In this document: in pieces, positions 36,236-47,500 of the stretch
How positions within the stretch are numbered: position 1 is the first letter of the stretch
Layout of the letters: each line of letters starts with the position of its first letter
NCBI GenBank assembly: GCA_031772625.1
Contig: CM062820.1
Coordinates: 1,071,859,369-1,071,923,368, forward strand
Direction of reading: 5' to 3'
DNA from: Pinus tabuliformis
Lineage: Eukaryota > Streptophyta > Pinopsida > Pinales > Pinaceae
DNA: 64,000 bases
Notes under the pieces: model-generated
The model's database searches: none
What the model saw: the letters and a program-made list of their open reading frames with translations, nothing else
Told to the model about the DNA's origin: nothing
Position numbers and translations under genes: made by a program

Positions 36236-36423
36236 GACGTCAGCATGACGTCACGGCGGGCCCGGGTACGGAGGTGACGTGGACGGTGAGGTGGTGGCCA
36301 GAGTGGCAGACGCGGTGGCAGGGGAATGCGGTGGCAGACAGATGCGGTGGCCGACCACGTGGAGGGCCACGGGCGCAGGGGCGGGAGATGGTCCGACGTC
36401 ATGATGACGTGTAGGTGACGTAG
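36235..36423. promoter_or_regulatory. Cluster of ACGT-core (bZIP-type) sites in a GC-rich block
   Basis: TGACGTCA at 36235-36242 and 36246-36253, TGACGTGG at 36275-36282, CCACGTGG (G-box) at 36355-36362, GACGTCA at 36395-36401, TGACGTGT at 36405-36412 and TGACGTAG at 36416-36423. The block 36230-36660 is much more GC- and CpG-rich than its surroundings. It lies 0.7-1 kb upstream of the LTR ORF start. Such sites bind TGA and G-box bZIP factors in plants. The 5' LTR keeps all but the first (50056-50233). Confidence 0.65.
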
Positions 36424-36940
36424 GAGGGAAGGCGGTAACGGGGATGGTGGTAAGCGGTTTCCCCGCACCACCTTTGGGCAAAGGCGGTATCGGGGAGGGG
36501 GGCTCCGAACAACCCCGCCGCCTGCCACGCGTCCCTTGTACGGGGCGGAAAACCACCGTTCCCCGGACGCTAAAGGTCGGCAGATCCGAAACTGAAAATG
36601 CCCGCCCATCGTTGGATCGGGGGTGGCAGATGATGGACGGCTGGCGGGCCTTCCGATGGATTGTGCATGTTGGGGAGGGACCCGCCAGCATATTAAAATA
36701 TTTGATTTAATATTTGGGCGGAGAACTTTAGATTTAGTGCTTTTTGTGGGTTTTTCGGGGCAAGGGTTAATCCAAGGGGGGAAAAAGGGTTTAAAAAGTG
36801 GGTTTTAAGCAGAGGGAAGGGGTTCTTGTGGAATTTATTGAACAGAGGTGAGGTGATGGCTTAGGGGGAGGCTGTTACTCCAATCTGAGGTCAGAGCAAT
36901 CCCATGACAAGGTTGACCATAGTCCTTGGTGGACTAATGT

Positions 36941-36990
36941 CTCCCTTAACAAACTCATTTAGCTATAGTGCTAAAGGGAGGATATTTATA
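36941..36990 (-). promoter_or_regulatory. Promoter module A, 3' LTR copy
   Basis: TATAAATA on the minus strand at 36983-36990, followed by an inverted repeat CTCCCTT (36941-36947) with AAGGGAG (36974-36980), and then AGTCC-GGACT at 36921-36935. The arrangement and the gggagnaTATTTATACAA wording copy module B. It is 1.4 kb upstream of the LTR ORF. The 5' LTR copy of the TATA is at 50792-50799. Confidence 0.55.
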
Positions 36991-37838
36991 CAATGCTGGG
37001 GATTTATACACCATGGTGTTATAATAGTAGGGGGAAGGGAAAAATAAGGGACTTAGATAATAGAAGTTAGGGGTTAATATGGGTGGAAAAGGTGAATGAG
37101 GGGTGAAATCATTAAGTTTATTTGAAAATCACTTAGCTTAGGGAGTAGATCAAAATGAAAAGAATTTTAGACAAGAAATGTGGCTTCTAAGGAATAGGAA
37201 CCATCATAAAACCACAAATCCTTCCATGAATCTCAACTGATGAAGGGATGCTAGGAATGGGAGTGAAAAGGGAAATTTGGAAGTTAGACATGCTCCTTTG
37301 CTTTGATGCAACCTGATGGAGAAGAGGACCTTCTCAATCCATTGATATTCCGCTGCAACTATGCTATCAAACACTCATTTGAAAGGAATGATATTTCTGC
37401 AACCCCATCTGCTTACCCATCTATTTGCCTAGCATTTTTTGTTTCTTCATGGAGGGTGCACTTAGACTTGCAGACCCTTATTTGCCTTTTCTTTTCTCTT
37501 GGCCTTTTCTTTTGATTTCCTATCTAGAACTACCCTTATTGCTTCCAAGGTCCCAGATTAAGCAGTTGGGAACCTTAATTCTCTACCTAAGCTACTGGCC
37601 TGCCAAGATTACACAGTTTGGACAAACTTCTTTCTCTATTCTACAACAGAAAATTGAAACATGGCATGATCCAGATTAGGCTTTTGGACCATCCATCAAA
37701 ATTGAGTCAACATAAAGCTATATACACCCAGTGTCTTCTCTTGGAAATATGGGATCTTTGCATCATCAAAGCAGAGCATATTTGGAACTTTCTTTGCCAA
37801 TCATGAAATATGAAACCTATTGGTATAGGTAGCTTACA

Positions 37839-38097
37839 GTGGCTCCACATGGGGATGGTTTTCCCATTTGAAAGACCAAGAACAGCAGGTCAGAATGCCT
37901 TGGCCCTTGACTGCTTTTACCAAAACTTGAAGTATGCTACTTTGAAATGCCAAAATTGTGCTCTTCCCACCTTGGTAGATCTCTAAACCTATTTTCCTTT
38001 TGCTGACAGTTAATAAAACTTGAGAAACTGCATTTTTACATTTTAACAGAAAGTAATATATACACCTGAATATGTACAAGGGAAACTCAGGCTGCAC
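37839..38097 (-). other. Short 3' untranslated region before the 3' LTR
   Basis: About 260 bp between the integrase stop and the LTR. No clean polypurine tract touches the LTR; the nearest purine-rich run on the minus strand is at about 37857-37868. Confidence 0.55.
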
Positions 38098-39000
38098 TTA
38101 TGGGTAGTGGTCAAAATAGTGCTTCAGCATCCTGCCATTCACAGGACCTTCATCCAAATTAGTTTCATTAAGACTTTTAAGGAAATAGGTATTGTTTCCT
38201 TGTACTGCTTGGACAGCAAATGGTCCTCTCCAAAGGGAATCAAATTTTCCATGTTTTCCCTTATCCTCTCTTCTTGAATCCCACTTGAGGACTTTGTCTC
38301 CAATGTTGAAATCTTCAGCCTTGGTTCTTCTGTCAAAGGCCTTTTTTAGCTTTTCTTGTAGAATCTGAACTCTGCTGTACACCTGATCCCTAGTTTGCTG
38401 CAAACATATTATTTGATTTACCCTTCTTTGCATGTTATTTGGTTCAGCTTGACTTTCTTGCAGTAGTTTCATAACAGGAACCCCTAGTGATGAAGGGAAT
38501 TTGGCCTCTAGTCCATAGACTAACTCATACGGGCTGACCCCAATTGATCTCTTGGTTGTTAGTCTATCTGCCCATAAGGCATTCACAAGCTTCTTGTGCC
38601 AATTCTTTTTATTTTCCTCCAATACCTTCTTTATGATGTTTACCAGGCTTTTATTTGATGATTCAGCAAGGCCATTTCCTTGGGGATAGTATGCAGTAGA
38701 ATGGCCCAAGGTAATGTGAAACTTGTGGCAGAAATTTACCATCTTCTTAGATCTGAAAGCAGAAGCATTGTCTGTTATTATTTTATCAGGACAGCCAAAT
38801 CTAGAAAGGATATTGGTCTCAAGGAACTGAATGATAGTGGAATCATTTGCTTGTCTGCATGGAACAACTTCAATCCATTTAGTAAAGTAGTCCGTAGCTA
38901 TCAGAATCCATCTATGTTGTCCTGAAGATGAGGGATGAATTTCCCCAATGAAATCCAAGCCCCACTGTTGAAAAGGTCTCTCTGTTGCAATAGGCCTCAA
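38098..39000 (-). pseudogene. Integrase core and C-terminal domain of the nested element
   Basis: 300 codons in the same frame as the reverse transcriptase, separated from it by TAG at 39016. Core motifs are GLDFIGEIHPSS, LIATDYFTKWIEVVP (first Asp), KIITDNASAF (second Asp) and GNGLAESSNKSLVN (Glu), so the DDE triad is intact. The C-terminal part has FNIGDKVLKWD and GKFDSLWRGPF, the usual GPY/F-type end. No chromodomain follows. Integrase inserts the double-stranded DNA copy and makes the 5-bp target duplication seen here. Confidence 0.9.
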
Positions 39001-39015
39001 GGGAAGTGGCAGTAA

Positions 39016-40797
39016 CTATCTCTTTCCCTCAAACACTTGACATTTATGACATGAGGTGGTGAATTTCTTGACATCAGAGAACATGGTGGGCCAGTAGTAA
39101 CCAGCCCTCAATATTTTATCCACAGTGGACTTCCAGTACAAGTGTCCACCACAGTCACCTGCATGAAATTCTTTTATGATATTGTTAGTTTCATTCTCAA
39201 TTAAGCAGTTTAACAATATCCCTTCATGGTTTTTCCAAAGTAAATTTCCATCCATAACACAGAATTTAGAAGCTTTCATTTTTAGGAACCTACACTTAGT
39301 TCTGGACAATCCTGGTGGAGCACACAGGTTTTGTAATACATAACATATATCAGAATACCAATGGGATTGTTCAAAGGCTACATCGATCTTTGGAGTCGCC
39401 AACTCCGGTTCACTGTCCAGCTGGTTTATGTCTAAGGCTTGGAAGTTTGCTTCTGTCATTAGTTTGGCCAAACCTTGTCCTTTTATCAGTTTTGTAGGTT
39501 TTATTTCAATGTCAAATTCTAGAATATTTGCAATCCATTTTCCCCTTCTGCCCTCTAAGTTCTCTTGAGTGAGTATGTCTTTGACAATTGGACTTGGCAC
39601 ATAAGCTATAACATGGGAATAAAGGATATAAATCCTAAAGTCTTTAATTGCTTTGACCAAGGCATATGCTTGCTTTTCCATAATTTGGTATTTCAGGGGT
39701 GCATCTCTAAGAGCTTTACTAAAGAAAGCAATGGGTTTCTCATTTCCTTGGTCATCTTTCTGTAATAAGACAGCAGCAATTGTGTGCTGGGAAGCAAAGG
39801 AAAATATGATAAATTCCCTATCAAATTGTGGATTTGTTAGGACTGGAGTTTGGGTGAGGGCCAATTTTATTCCTTCAAAGGCTTGACTTGCCTCTGTCGT
39901 CCATTTTACCTTTGAATCCTTTTTTAACATGTTATTCAGTAACCTGCTGAATTCGGCCAGATTTGGGATAAATCTCCTCAGGAAGTTGATTTTACCCAAA
40001 AAGGCTTGTAATTCCTTTATATTTCTTGGGTGAGGCATTTGTAAGATGGCCTGGATTCTGTCTGGATCAATCCTAATGCCATCTTTAGAAATGATGTGGC
40101 CCAATAGTTTACCTTCCTCTAAACCAAACAGGGATTTCTTAGGATTTAAGGAAATTCCATACTTCCTACATGTTAGGAAGATCTGTCTCAAATGTTTCAA
40201 ATGTTCTTGGTCTGATTTTGAGAAAGGTGTTAGTTCATCCAAATAAATGACAAGGAAGTCATGAATCTCTTTGGCAAAAGCAATATCCATCGCTCTTTGA
40301 AATGTTGCCCCTGCATTCTTCAATCCAAAAGGCATTTTCACATATTTGAAGGTTCCCCATGGGGTTGTAAATGCTGTTTTGTCCTGATCATCAGGATGAA
40401 CTAAGATCTGGTTGAAACCTGAGAATCCATCAAGTAGAGAAATTCTTGAGGCCCCCACTACTCTCTGCAAGATGTGATCCATCTTGGGTAAGGGGTAATT
40501 GTCTTTCAAGGATACTTGATTCAAGTTCCTTAGGTCAACACATAGCCTTATTTCACCGGTTTTCTTTCTTGTAGGGACTAAGTTTGAAATCCACTCAGAG
40601 AATCTGATTGGTGCTATGATGCCTGCCTTGAACATTTTCTGTACCTCTTGCTCCATTGCTGGGAGAAGCATAGGATTGATTCTCCTCAATTTTTGTTTGA
40701 AGGGTTTTTGATCTGGCTTGAGAGGGATAGTGTGTTGAATTACAGAGGTGTCATAGGATTTTAAATCCTCATAACTCCATGAAAAGACATCCTGGAA
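39016..40797 (-). pseudogene. Reverse transcriptase, RNase H and integrase zinc finger of the nested element
   Basis: The frame is open from the TAG at 40798 to the TAG at 39016 and continues the protease frame, so no start codon is needed. RT motifs are LVPTRKKTGEIRLCVDLRNL, ISLLDGFSGFNQI, MPFGLKNAGATFQRAM, and an active site YLDELTPFS where YLDDxxxFS is expected, so the second catalytic Asp is Glu. The following RNase H lacks the first and third acidic residues (IIFSFASQHTIAAVLL, AYVPSPIVKDIL), as is usual where an extra RNase H exists. The end has the HHCC finger (FHAGDCGGHLYW and CHKCQVF). Confidence 0.9.
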
Positions 40798-42810
40798 CTA
40801 TTTAAAGAGGTCAATGTATTTAGGCTTTTGGTCAGGAGGCAAGGAAGCAGACAATTTTATTATTTTGGGTTGTTCAGCAGTCCCAATGTTACATTCTTCT
40901 ATGGCAGTGTTGAGGGGCTGCATTTTTGGTTTGTTGGGAACATCATTGGAGTCGAAAATGTCTTCTAAAGGAGCTAAGCCTGTTGGAAGAAAATTGTCCT
41001 TCAATTGTATCACTTCAGCCTCATCTTCGGTTGTCTCCTCATAACTAATTTGTTGAATTTCTTGTATGTTATCTTTGTTGAAAATTGTAGGATTTAGTAT
41101 TTGGTTAGCTGTTTTGGGTGATATTGCTTTGTTATTTTGTCTACTCTGTATTTGTGATTGACTTGCTCTTTCAGGTATTTGTGATTGACTTGCTCTTTCA
41201 GTGTCAATGTTTAGTCCTGAAAATTCTTGATGTAAAGTCAAGAAATTGTTTATTTGAGTATCATCATCAAACACTTGCCAATCCTTGACATTGTTTGGGA
41301 CAGATGGTCTGTGTTTTATCTCGGCTGAAAAGCAGTGGTGGGGCTCAAAAGGTAGCTTGCAGGTACTTGCAAATGTGGCCAAGCTGTGGGCATGCAGGTT
41401 ATGGGTTCTAGGGATTTTGGTAATTTGAAATTCAGTGAAGGACTGTAGTATTTCAGCAGCAGCAGATCTATAAGATCTCAGTCTTTTGTCATTGGTGACA
41501 AAATTTCCCTTTACTTGTTGGATGACTAGGTCTGAGTCTCCTAGAATTGATACTTTTATGGCTTGTTGGGATTTTACTAGTTTGAGGCCTAGTAAAAGGG
41601 CTTCATATTTTGCCATATTGTTGGTGCATCTGAAGTTCAACCTATAGGTTCGGCCCTCTGCATGACTGTGTTGTTTATTATGTATCCAAACTCCAGCTCC
41701 TGCCCCTGATTTGTTGACTGACCCATCAAACTCAAGAAACCATAGGTTCTCTTTTTCTAGGGGAGATTTAATAAGTTCCCTGTGATCTGGGATCATAACT
41801 TGAAGTTCTGGTTTTTCACCTGGTTTGTCTTCTAGGACAGTCTGACCACTTGATTGAATTTGCTTGATCTCTAGGACAACAGTTTTGTTTAGTGATGGTT
41901 TAACCATTATTTCTTGTGTAGTAGTTTGTTCATCAATATCCTGGTCTTGCTCAAGTGTTTTGGTTTCAACAACAGTATTTGTAAGACCTGTATTATCATT
42001 GAAAAGAATATATGAGTCTATATCAGAATGAACAGCATATATGGGAAAATTTTGAGGTTTTTCTTCACTGCCGACCATGTATTTCATAAGTGTTTCTCTG
42101 TATAATCTTTTTGGTTGCCCAAAGACAGAGATGGTTGCATATGACATGTCTAGTTGTAGGGAACCTTGGAGTTTAGCCCCCCATGACCTTGATAACAACA
42201 TCCCATACTTGGGTGGGATGTCAGCCACTACAACATCCATCAGGATCGTTTTATTGGGATATTGGACAAGTGATACACAGAGATATTTTATGAGACCTAA
42301 ACACTTAACTTGGCTGGAGTCAAATGAGAATAGGTCCTTATATGGCCTTGTTATATCTAGATTTAATCTTTCCATGACTGATTTAGGCATCAAATTGTGA
42401 GAGGCACCTGAGTCAAACATTGCATTGTGTAATATCTTATCATGAACATGTAAACTAACATAAAAGGGTAAGATACCTGCAACAGCTGCTTTTCCATCCA
42501 CTTCTGGACCGAAAAGCAATTCTGGGGTATCATCTAACACATTCACGTTATCTTTATTATGAGTTAGCTGAAGGGACTTTTTGATTTGTTGCCTATAAAT
42601 GTCATGTTTGGCCAGTTCTGAGAGGGGAATAGCTACCTTCAATTTTCCAATTTCAGCTTCTATGTCAAAGGGTCTATCAGATTGGATCTTGGTGTTGTGA
42701 GTGGCAGCCTTTTCCTTGTTAACCAGGTCCTCCTCTTGTTTCTTATCTTGATCTGGAAGTTTGTCCTTCTTACTCACTTCTTGAGAGGTGTTACTTAGGT
42801 TGGGCTTCAA
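40798..42810 (-). pseudogene. Protease and extra (archaeal-type) RNase H of the nested element
   Basis: 670 codons in the pol frame, closed by TAG at 40798. Near residue 133 is the retropepsin site MFDSGASHNLMP, with the GMLLSRSWG box later. Near residues 355-480 is a full RNase H: LEFDGSVNKSGAGAG (Asp), NNMAKYEALLLGLKL (Glu), ILGDSDLVIQQVKG (Asp), and IPRTHNLHAHSLATFAS where the usual ADxLA aspartate is His. This RNase H lies before the reverse transcriptase, not after. A short duplicated peptide (ERASQSQIP) lies near 41150-41200. The frame is open upstream to about 42975, with only about 13 nt overlap with gag, in the -1 frame relative to it. The codon at 42810 is TTG, not ATG. Confidence 0.88.
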
Positions 42811-42962
42811 GGGTGAGGGATCTACTGGCTGTTGTTTTGAGGAAAAGGTTTCAGCTATTTCCTCAACGGTTACCTCATCTGTATTTGGACCAGTTTTGTT
42901 ACTTGGTTCTGTGACAATGGCTCTTTTGGGCTGCTGGCTGTCCTTTGTCTTTTCAGGCTGAG

Positions 42963-44234
42963 TTACATTACAGTTCTACTCCTTAGCTTGTATTTTTTAT
43001 GGACTTCATAAACAGCTGTGTCATAGCCTTGCTTAAAATCAAATGACTCACCTGATTTGGTTTGGAACAGCTTGATTTCATCATTCTCATGATCTTCTTG
43101 TGTTAAAAGGACTTGACTTTCACCATCCAAACCCATTAGATTAATGTGGGGATCTTCATTGGGTTCACTTGCTGTGGAAGTCTCAACATAATTCTCTTGG
43201 AAAGGGGGTCTTATGTCTGGGTCAGAATTGGCCTTGCCAACGTTTGGATTTTGAGTTCTCCTAAAATTTGGATTCCTAGGAGGGTTGTTTTGTGGTGCTT
43301 CCCATGATGACTTTCTCTCAACTGATTCCACTCTATCTCCCAATCTCTTCATACCAGTGAGTATTGCATCCAGTTTTTGATAAAAGGCTGAGGGTTCTTC
43401 TTTGAAGGTGGTTCTCTTTTCCAACCTTGCTCTGTTTCTTTTGGCAATCAGGTTAGCTTCCACTGTGACAGCAACCTTTTGGGCATCTGCAAGGGTTTTA
43501 GGAGCTCTCTCCTTCAACTGGTAGGCCATATCAGGATCAAAACCATCAGGAAATTTGTATAAGGCCAAATCAGGGGGAGGTCTTAAATTTTGTGGGATTG
43601 CGTTATATACATTGTTCAATCTTGCACAATACTCCAAAACAGTCTCTTGGGGACCTCTTTTGATAGTGCCATATTCGCCAAGTATGTGCAGATGTTCTTT
43701 CTTTTTCTCCCATCTGTTAGTAAAGGCTTGATACAGCTCATCAGGAGTTGTGATGGAATTTGCATTCAGGGATCTGAACCAAGTTCTTACATCCCCAGTC
43801 AGACTTTGAACAAACATCCTCATTCTCACACTGTCATCATCTATTTCATAGGTCTCAAAATGGTCTTGCATCCTTTTGGCATGCTGAATAGCTGTAAAAG
43901 GGCTAGTGGAGTCAAAATATGAGATTTTAGTTTGGTAGTCTTGGGTTAGAGCTGCAGCATTAGCTGGTAACTGCAAGGGTGCATATCTGTTAGCCATATT
44001 CACAAGGTTTGGGGGATTTACAGGAGCAACTGAGATAAAAGGAATGATGTGTACCACAGGGGTAACAGGTGTAGCAGCACCTAGAGTGTTGGTCAAGGGG
44101 ATTTGTGCAGTGGGTGAAGATGTGAAAGGAGGGCTTTGAGATGTAGATGGTGAACTGGGGGAGACAGGAGTTGACCGAAACAGAACCTTGATAGGAGTTG
44201 GAACTGGTTCAGGGTGAGCTGTCTCAGGAATCAA
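42963..44234 (-). CDS. gag of the nested element
   Basis: An open frame of 423 codons, and in fact open up to about 44390, but without an ATG in its first part; the codon at 44234 is TTG. The first in-frame ATG is at 43997 (MANRYAPLQLP), which I take as the likely start, giving 344 residues. The capsid region has KISYFDSTSPFTAIQHAKRM, then LTGDVRTWFRSLNANSI and the LYQAFTNRWEKKKEHLH segment of retrotransposon gag. The segment upstream of 43997 is proline-rich but coding-like. No CCHC zinc knuckle is present in the C-terminal part. It has no stop and may still be intact. Confidence 0.85.
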   Translation of the reverse strand: MIPETAHPEPVPTPIKVLFRSTPVSPSSPSTSQSPPFTSSPTAQIPLTNTLGAATPVTPVVHIIPFISVAPVNPPNLVNMANRYAPLQLPANAAALTQDYQTKISYFDSTSPFTAIQHAKRMQDHFETYEIDDDSVRMRMFVQSLTGDVRTWFRSLNANSITTPDELYQAFTNRWEKKKEHLHILGEYGTIKRGPQETVLEYCARLNNVYNAIPQNLRPPPDLALYKFPDGFDPDMAYQLKERAPKTLADAQKVAVTVEANLIAKRNRARLEKRTTFKEEPSAFYQKLDAILTGMKRLGDRVESVERKSSWEAPQNNPPRNPNFRRTQNPNVGKANSDPDIRPPFQENYVETSTASEPNEDPHINLMGLDGESQVLLTQEDHENDEIKLFQTKSGESFDFKQGYDTAVYEVHKKYKLRSRTVM

Positions 44235-44479
44235 ATCACTAGGATTTTCCTGCCTTTGCTGTTTCCTAATTATTTTGGGAATTGTATTTGGATTTTCAAA
44301 AACTGCTGGTGGATTTGGGTCAGGGTTTGACCTAGTGTGCCTGGTTTCCCTTTTAGGAGCCAGCTTCTGAACTTCTTTTTGGTATTTTTAAGATATTTTT
44401 TAGGACTGTTTTAAGGGACTGCTCAAGCTTTTAAAACCACTGTCTTGGCAGACAACAGCTGAAAAACAATATGCTCAGG

Positions 44480-44497
44480 TCCCTAGCGGAGTCGCCA
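44480..44497 (-). promoter_or_regulatory. Primer-binding site of the nested element
   Basis: On the minus strand it reads TGGCGACTCCGCTAGGGA, four bases after the 5' LTR. The TGGCGACTC-type site is common in Tat/Ogre elements, where it is ascribed to tRNA-Arg. The outer element has nearly the same site. Confidence 0.82.
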
Positions 44498-44501
44498 TTT
44501 A

Positions 44502-47500
44502 TTTTATCACCCAGGTTGTTCCCTATGACTCCCAAGGGAATACGGCCGGGGTAACCACTAACCAGTCTTTGGATTGCAGCTTCTAGCCAAGCTGTAATCA
44601 GAGAGGGCTCTCTCTTTAAAGTTTAGCTCTGTTTTGATAGTATTTCAGGCTAGCTATGATGTTCAAGGTTTTGTTTTTGAAATGTGTTTGGTAATGATTC
44701 CAGTTAATGTATATAGGTGCTTACTAGCATGTCTTAGTCCATTGGGCATGGAGTCAGTGGTCCTTTAGTTTGTCTGAGATACAGTGTGATACCTTAGTGA
44801 TGCTGCAGAGCCAGATTTGTGTCTGAGGAAAAATGTTCATAATAGTTATTGAGTGGGGTGTATCCAGTTTATGTAAGGTAATTAAGAATCTTACAGAAAA
44901 CTGCTAAAGAAAAGACGGTAGGAATATCAATCTAGAAGCAATGAAGAATTTCTAGTTAACATTGACACATATAGAATTAATAGACACATGAGCAGCTAAG
45001 AATTCATGTATATCGTTAATTCTGGAAGCTAACATTCACAGCAGCAAAAATTGAGCACAAGGTGTAATAAAACAAATCCTGTACTATTCTTTTTCTTCAC
45101 TGCTAGCTTAGTACAACATAAGTATGGTTTGATAAACACAAGAAGACAAGAAACAGAGATTGAGGAAAACTCGTTATTTCATCAGGCAGCACAGGAATTC
45201 TGCATCAGCACATCTAGCATCATCCATACATCAAATACTTCAGGAAATCACTGAGCTGGTCCAGCCCTCTGTATTAGATAAAACTGAAAGTATACAATAG
45301 ATTCTCCTTGGAGTCAAAAATCACCAACCCCTTATGCGTTACTAAGGGGAGTATTTATACAAAATTTACATGTAAAAATATCAGGAAAAGGAGTTAATGG
45401 CTCATAAATGTTATGCCAACTCCTGGAGCTTGGTAGCTGAGAAAGTAAAAGCTGTAGTAACTTTTTATTGCTTTAGATGTCAAAAATAGTCAGAAATTGA
45501 TGACTTGGTGGGTGTCAAAGTCGGTTGAGGCTAAGCTGTCCAAATATGCGCATTTGCTTATCCTTTAGGCTAGCTGTCATTGTCCTTATGCTGAGTCACC
45601 CTTTCAGCTGCCTTTATTTCTGACTTTGTCATGATGTTTGTCTTGTAGTGACCTGGAGCTGGCAGTGGCCGAACAACTGAGGCTACCGTGGCAAAATCTG
45701 AAGCATCGCTTGCCACCAATCCTCCTTAGGCAATTGATGTCTCCGAATTTTTATCAAGGTCTCATCGGCCTCTGTATACCTATAAAAGTTAGGAGGAGTT
45801 TCAAACAGATGATTTACCTCCTTTTCAATGAAGAAGAGGCCTTCAAGTTTTTCATACAAGCTCTGTCCTGTGGGGGGCCCTGTTTGCTCAGGTGTACTGC
45901 CAGATGCAATAATCTGATTTTCAATAGTGGTTGCCATTCTGTTGGCAAATTGATCTCGAGAGATCAGTCTTCCTGCACCACTTAGGAGGCTGGGCAGTCC
46001 CTTAGATTGCAGCACTACCATCTTGACTTTATATTCCTCCACCTCAGCTTGTATCTCATAGCACTTCCTCTCCACAGTTTGTACATAGTTCCTGAGAGTT
46101 AGTACCTTCTTAGCAGTGAGGACAGCCTCGGTTCTGTTGGCAATGCCTATGGATTCCAGTTCCTCCTTTTCTTGCCTGTTCAGGAAGTCTATCATCCTGT
46201 TGGCCTGTTCTGGCTTGTCTCCCAGTGTTGTCTTGGCCTTATGTATTTCTGCTTGTGCTTGGCCCATTAAGTCCATCTGTTCATGTATTGTTTTGATTGA
46301 CCTCCATTGTTGATTGATGGAATGGCCAATTTTGGCCCATAGAATCCTCTTTATGTCGGCCATGGCAGTCTCTAGATTCAGTTCCTTCTCTAAGGCCTTG
46401 ATCTTGTCTTTTAGGGCCTTTATTTCTCTGCCCTGCTCTGCTACAGTTACTTTTGACTTGTCATATTTGGCATCCAGTTCTACCAATTTTTCCTTGGCCT
46501 TCTTTATTTCATTGGCCTGGAGCTCCATTTCCTTGATGGCCTTAGTCAATTCTTCTATACCTGCACTGGCATCTGGAGTTGCTGTTGTTCCTGCTGCTTC
46601 TGTTGTGGGGGCCACTGCTGCCCCTGAAGTTGTTGCTGTTGTTGAAGTAGTTGGAGGAGCTTGGGAAGTGGATTCTCCATGTTTATCTTGTAATGCTCCT
46701 TCCAGCTCTTTCTCCAAATCCATGATCCTCTGGTCTAGCTGCATTATGAGGTCTAATTGGTTATCAACCTGTTTTTGCTTTTGAAGCTCTGCGGTTTGAG
46801 GGTGCTCTGTGGGCTGCAGCTTCAACCTCTTCTTTAATGCATTCAGGTCATCATCTTTCTTCTTCATAAGGGCCTTCACACCCTTTGGATCACTAGGATC
46901 ATGTCCTAGATCAATGATGATGTCCTCAAGAGACTTTATTCTATTGTCTTTGGCCAAGGAAGACATTCTCTCAAAATCCAACTGTGTGTTGGTGTTTTTC
47001 AGGGATTCTTTTAGCTCATGGGCCATGGTTGCCCTCTCCACCAAGGTTGCATAAACCATTTCTCCAGCTTGCTTGTGGAGTTCTATTTGGTCCATGGGAT
47101 GGATGTCTTTGGCCATGACCTCCACCCTTGTCTTCACAAAATCTGCAGCTGACTTAGGCTGCGGTATTGTAGGCTTAAAGTGACTGAGGATTATTTTCTC
47201 CTCTTTAATGTCATACACAGACATTAGCCTTTCTTGCTCGGCTGGTGTTGCATCTATAAATTGCTTGTAGACCTCAGCCCTCAGCAGATCATTCTGAGCT
47301 TTTATTTGTTTGAAAGAAGCCTTAGTGCTCTTGGGCTTCTTGCTCTGCTGGGAGGAGGAAGACACCTCCAAACCAAGTTGCAATCCTTGCTCCTGCTCAA
47401 AGGAGCTTGTCCCTGTGTGCTGGCTGCCCTCCCTATTTTTCCTTGAGCTGTCAAGGAATTCTTCTGTGATGTCTTCTACCTCTGGGGAGTCTAGCCTTTG

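Larger units (their letters stand above)
30691..37838 (-). repeat. 3' LTR (7,148 bp) of the nested element
   Basis: On the minus strand it begins TGTAAGCTACC and ends GGGTGATAACA. It contains, in transcription order, a hairpin-TATA module (A), a GC-rich block with ACGT motifs, the LTR ORF, a second hairpin-TATA module (B), and about 820 bp to the end. Plant LTRs are usually 0.2-5 kb, so this is at or beyond the upper end. Confidence 0.92.

Noticed and set aside
36214-36691. Proline/arginine-rich ORFs in the GC-rich LTR block (also 50024-50500)
   Set aside because: Several overlapping frames are open only because of the high GC content. The sequence looks regulatory (ACGT sites), and no domain is visible.
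37241-37270. Second hammerhead at ctgatgaagg (also 51048)
   Set aside because: CTGATGA is present, but no stem II followed by GAAAC is found nearby.
38097-38098. Env-like or additional ORF between integrase and the 3' LTR
   Set aside because: Only about 260 bp lie there, without a long reading frame or membrane segment.
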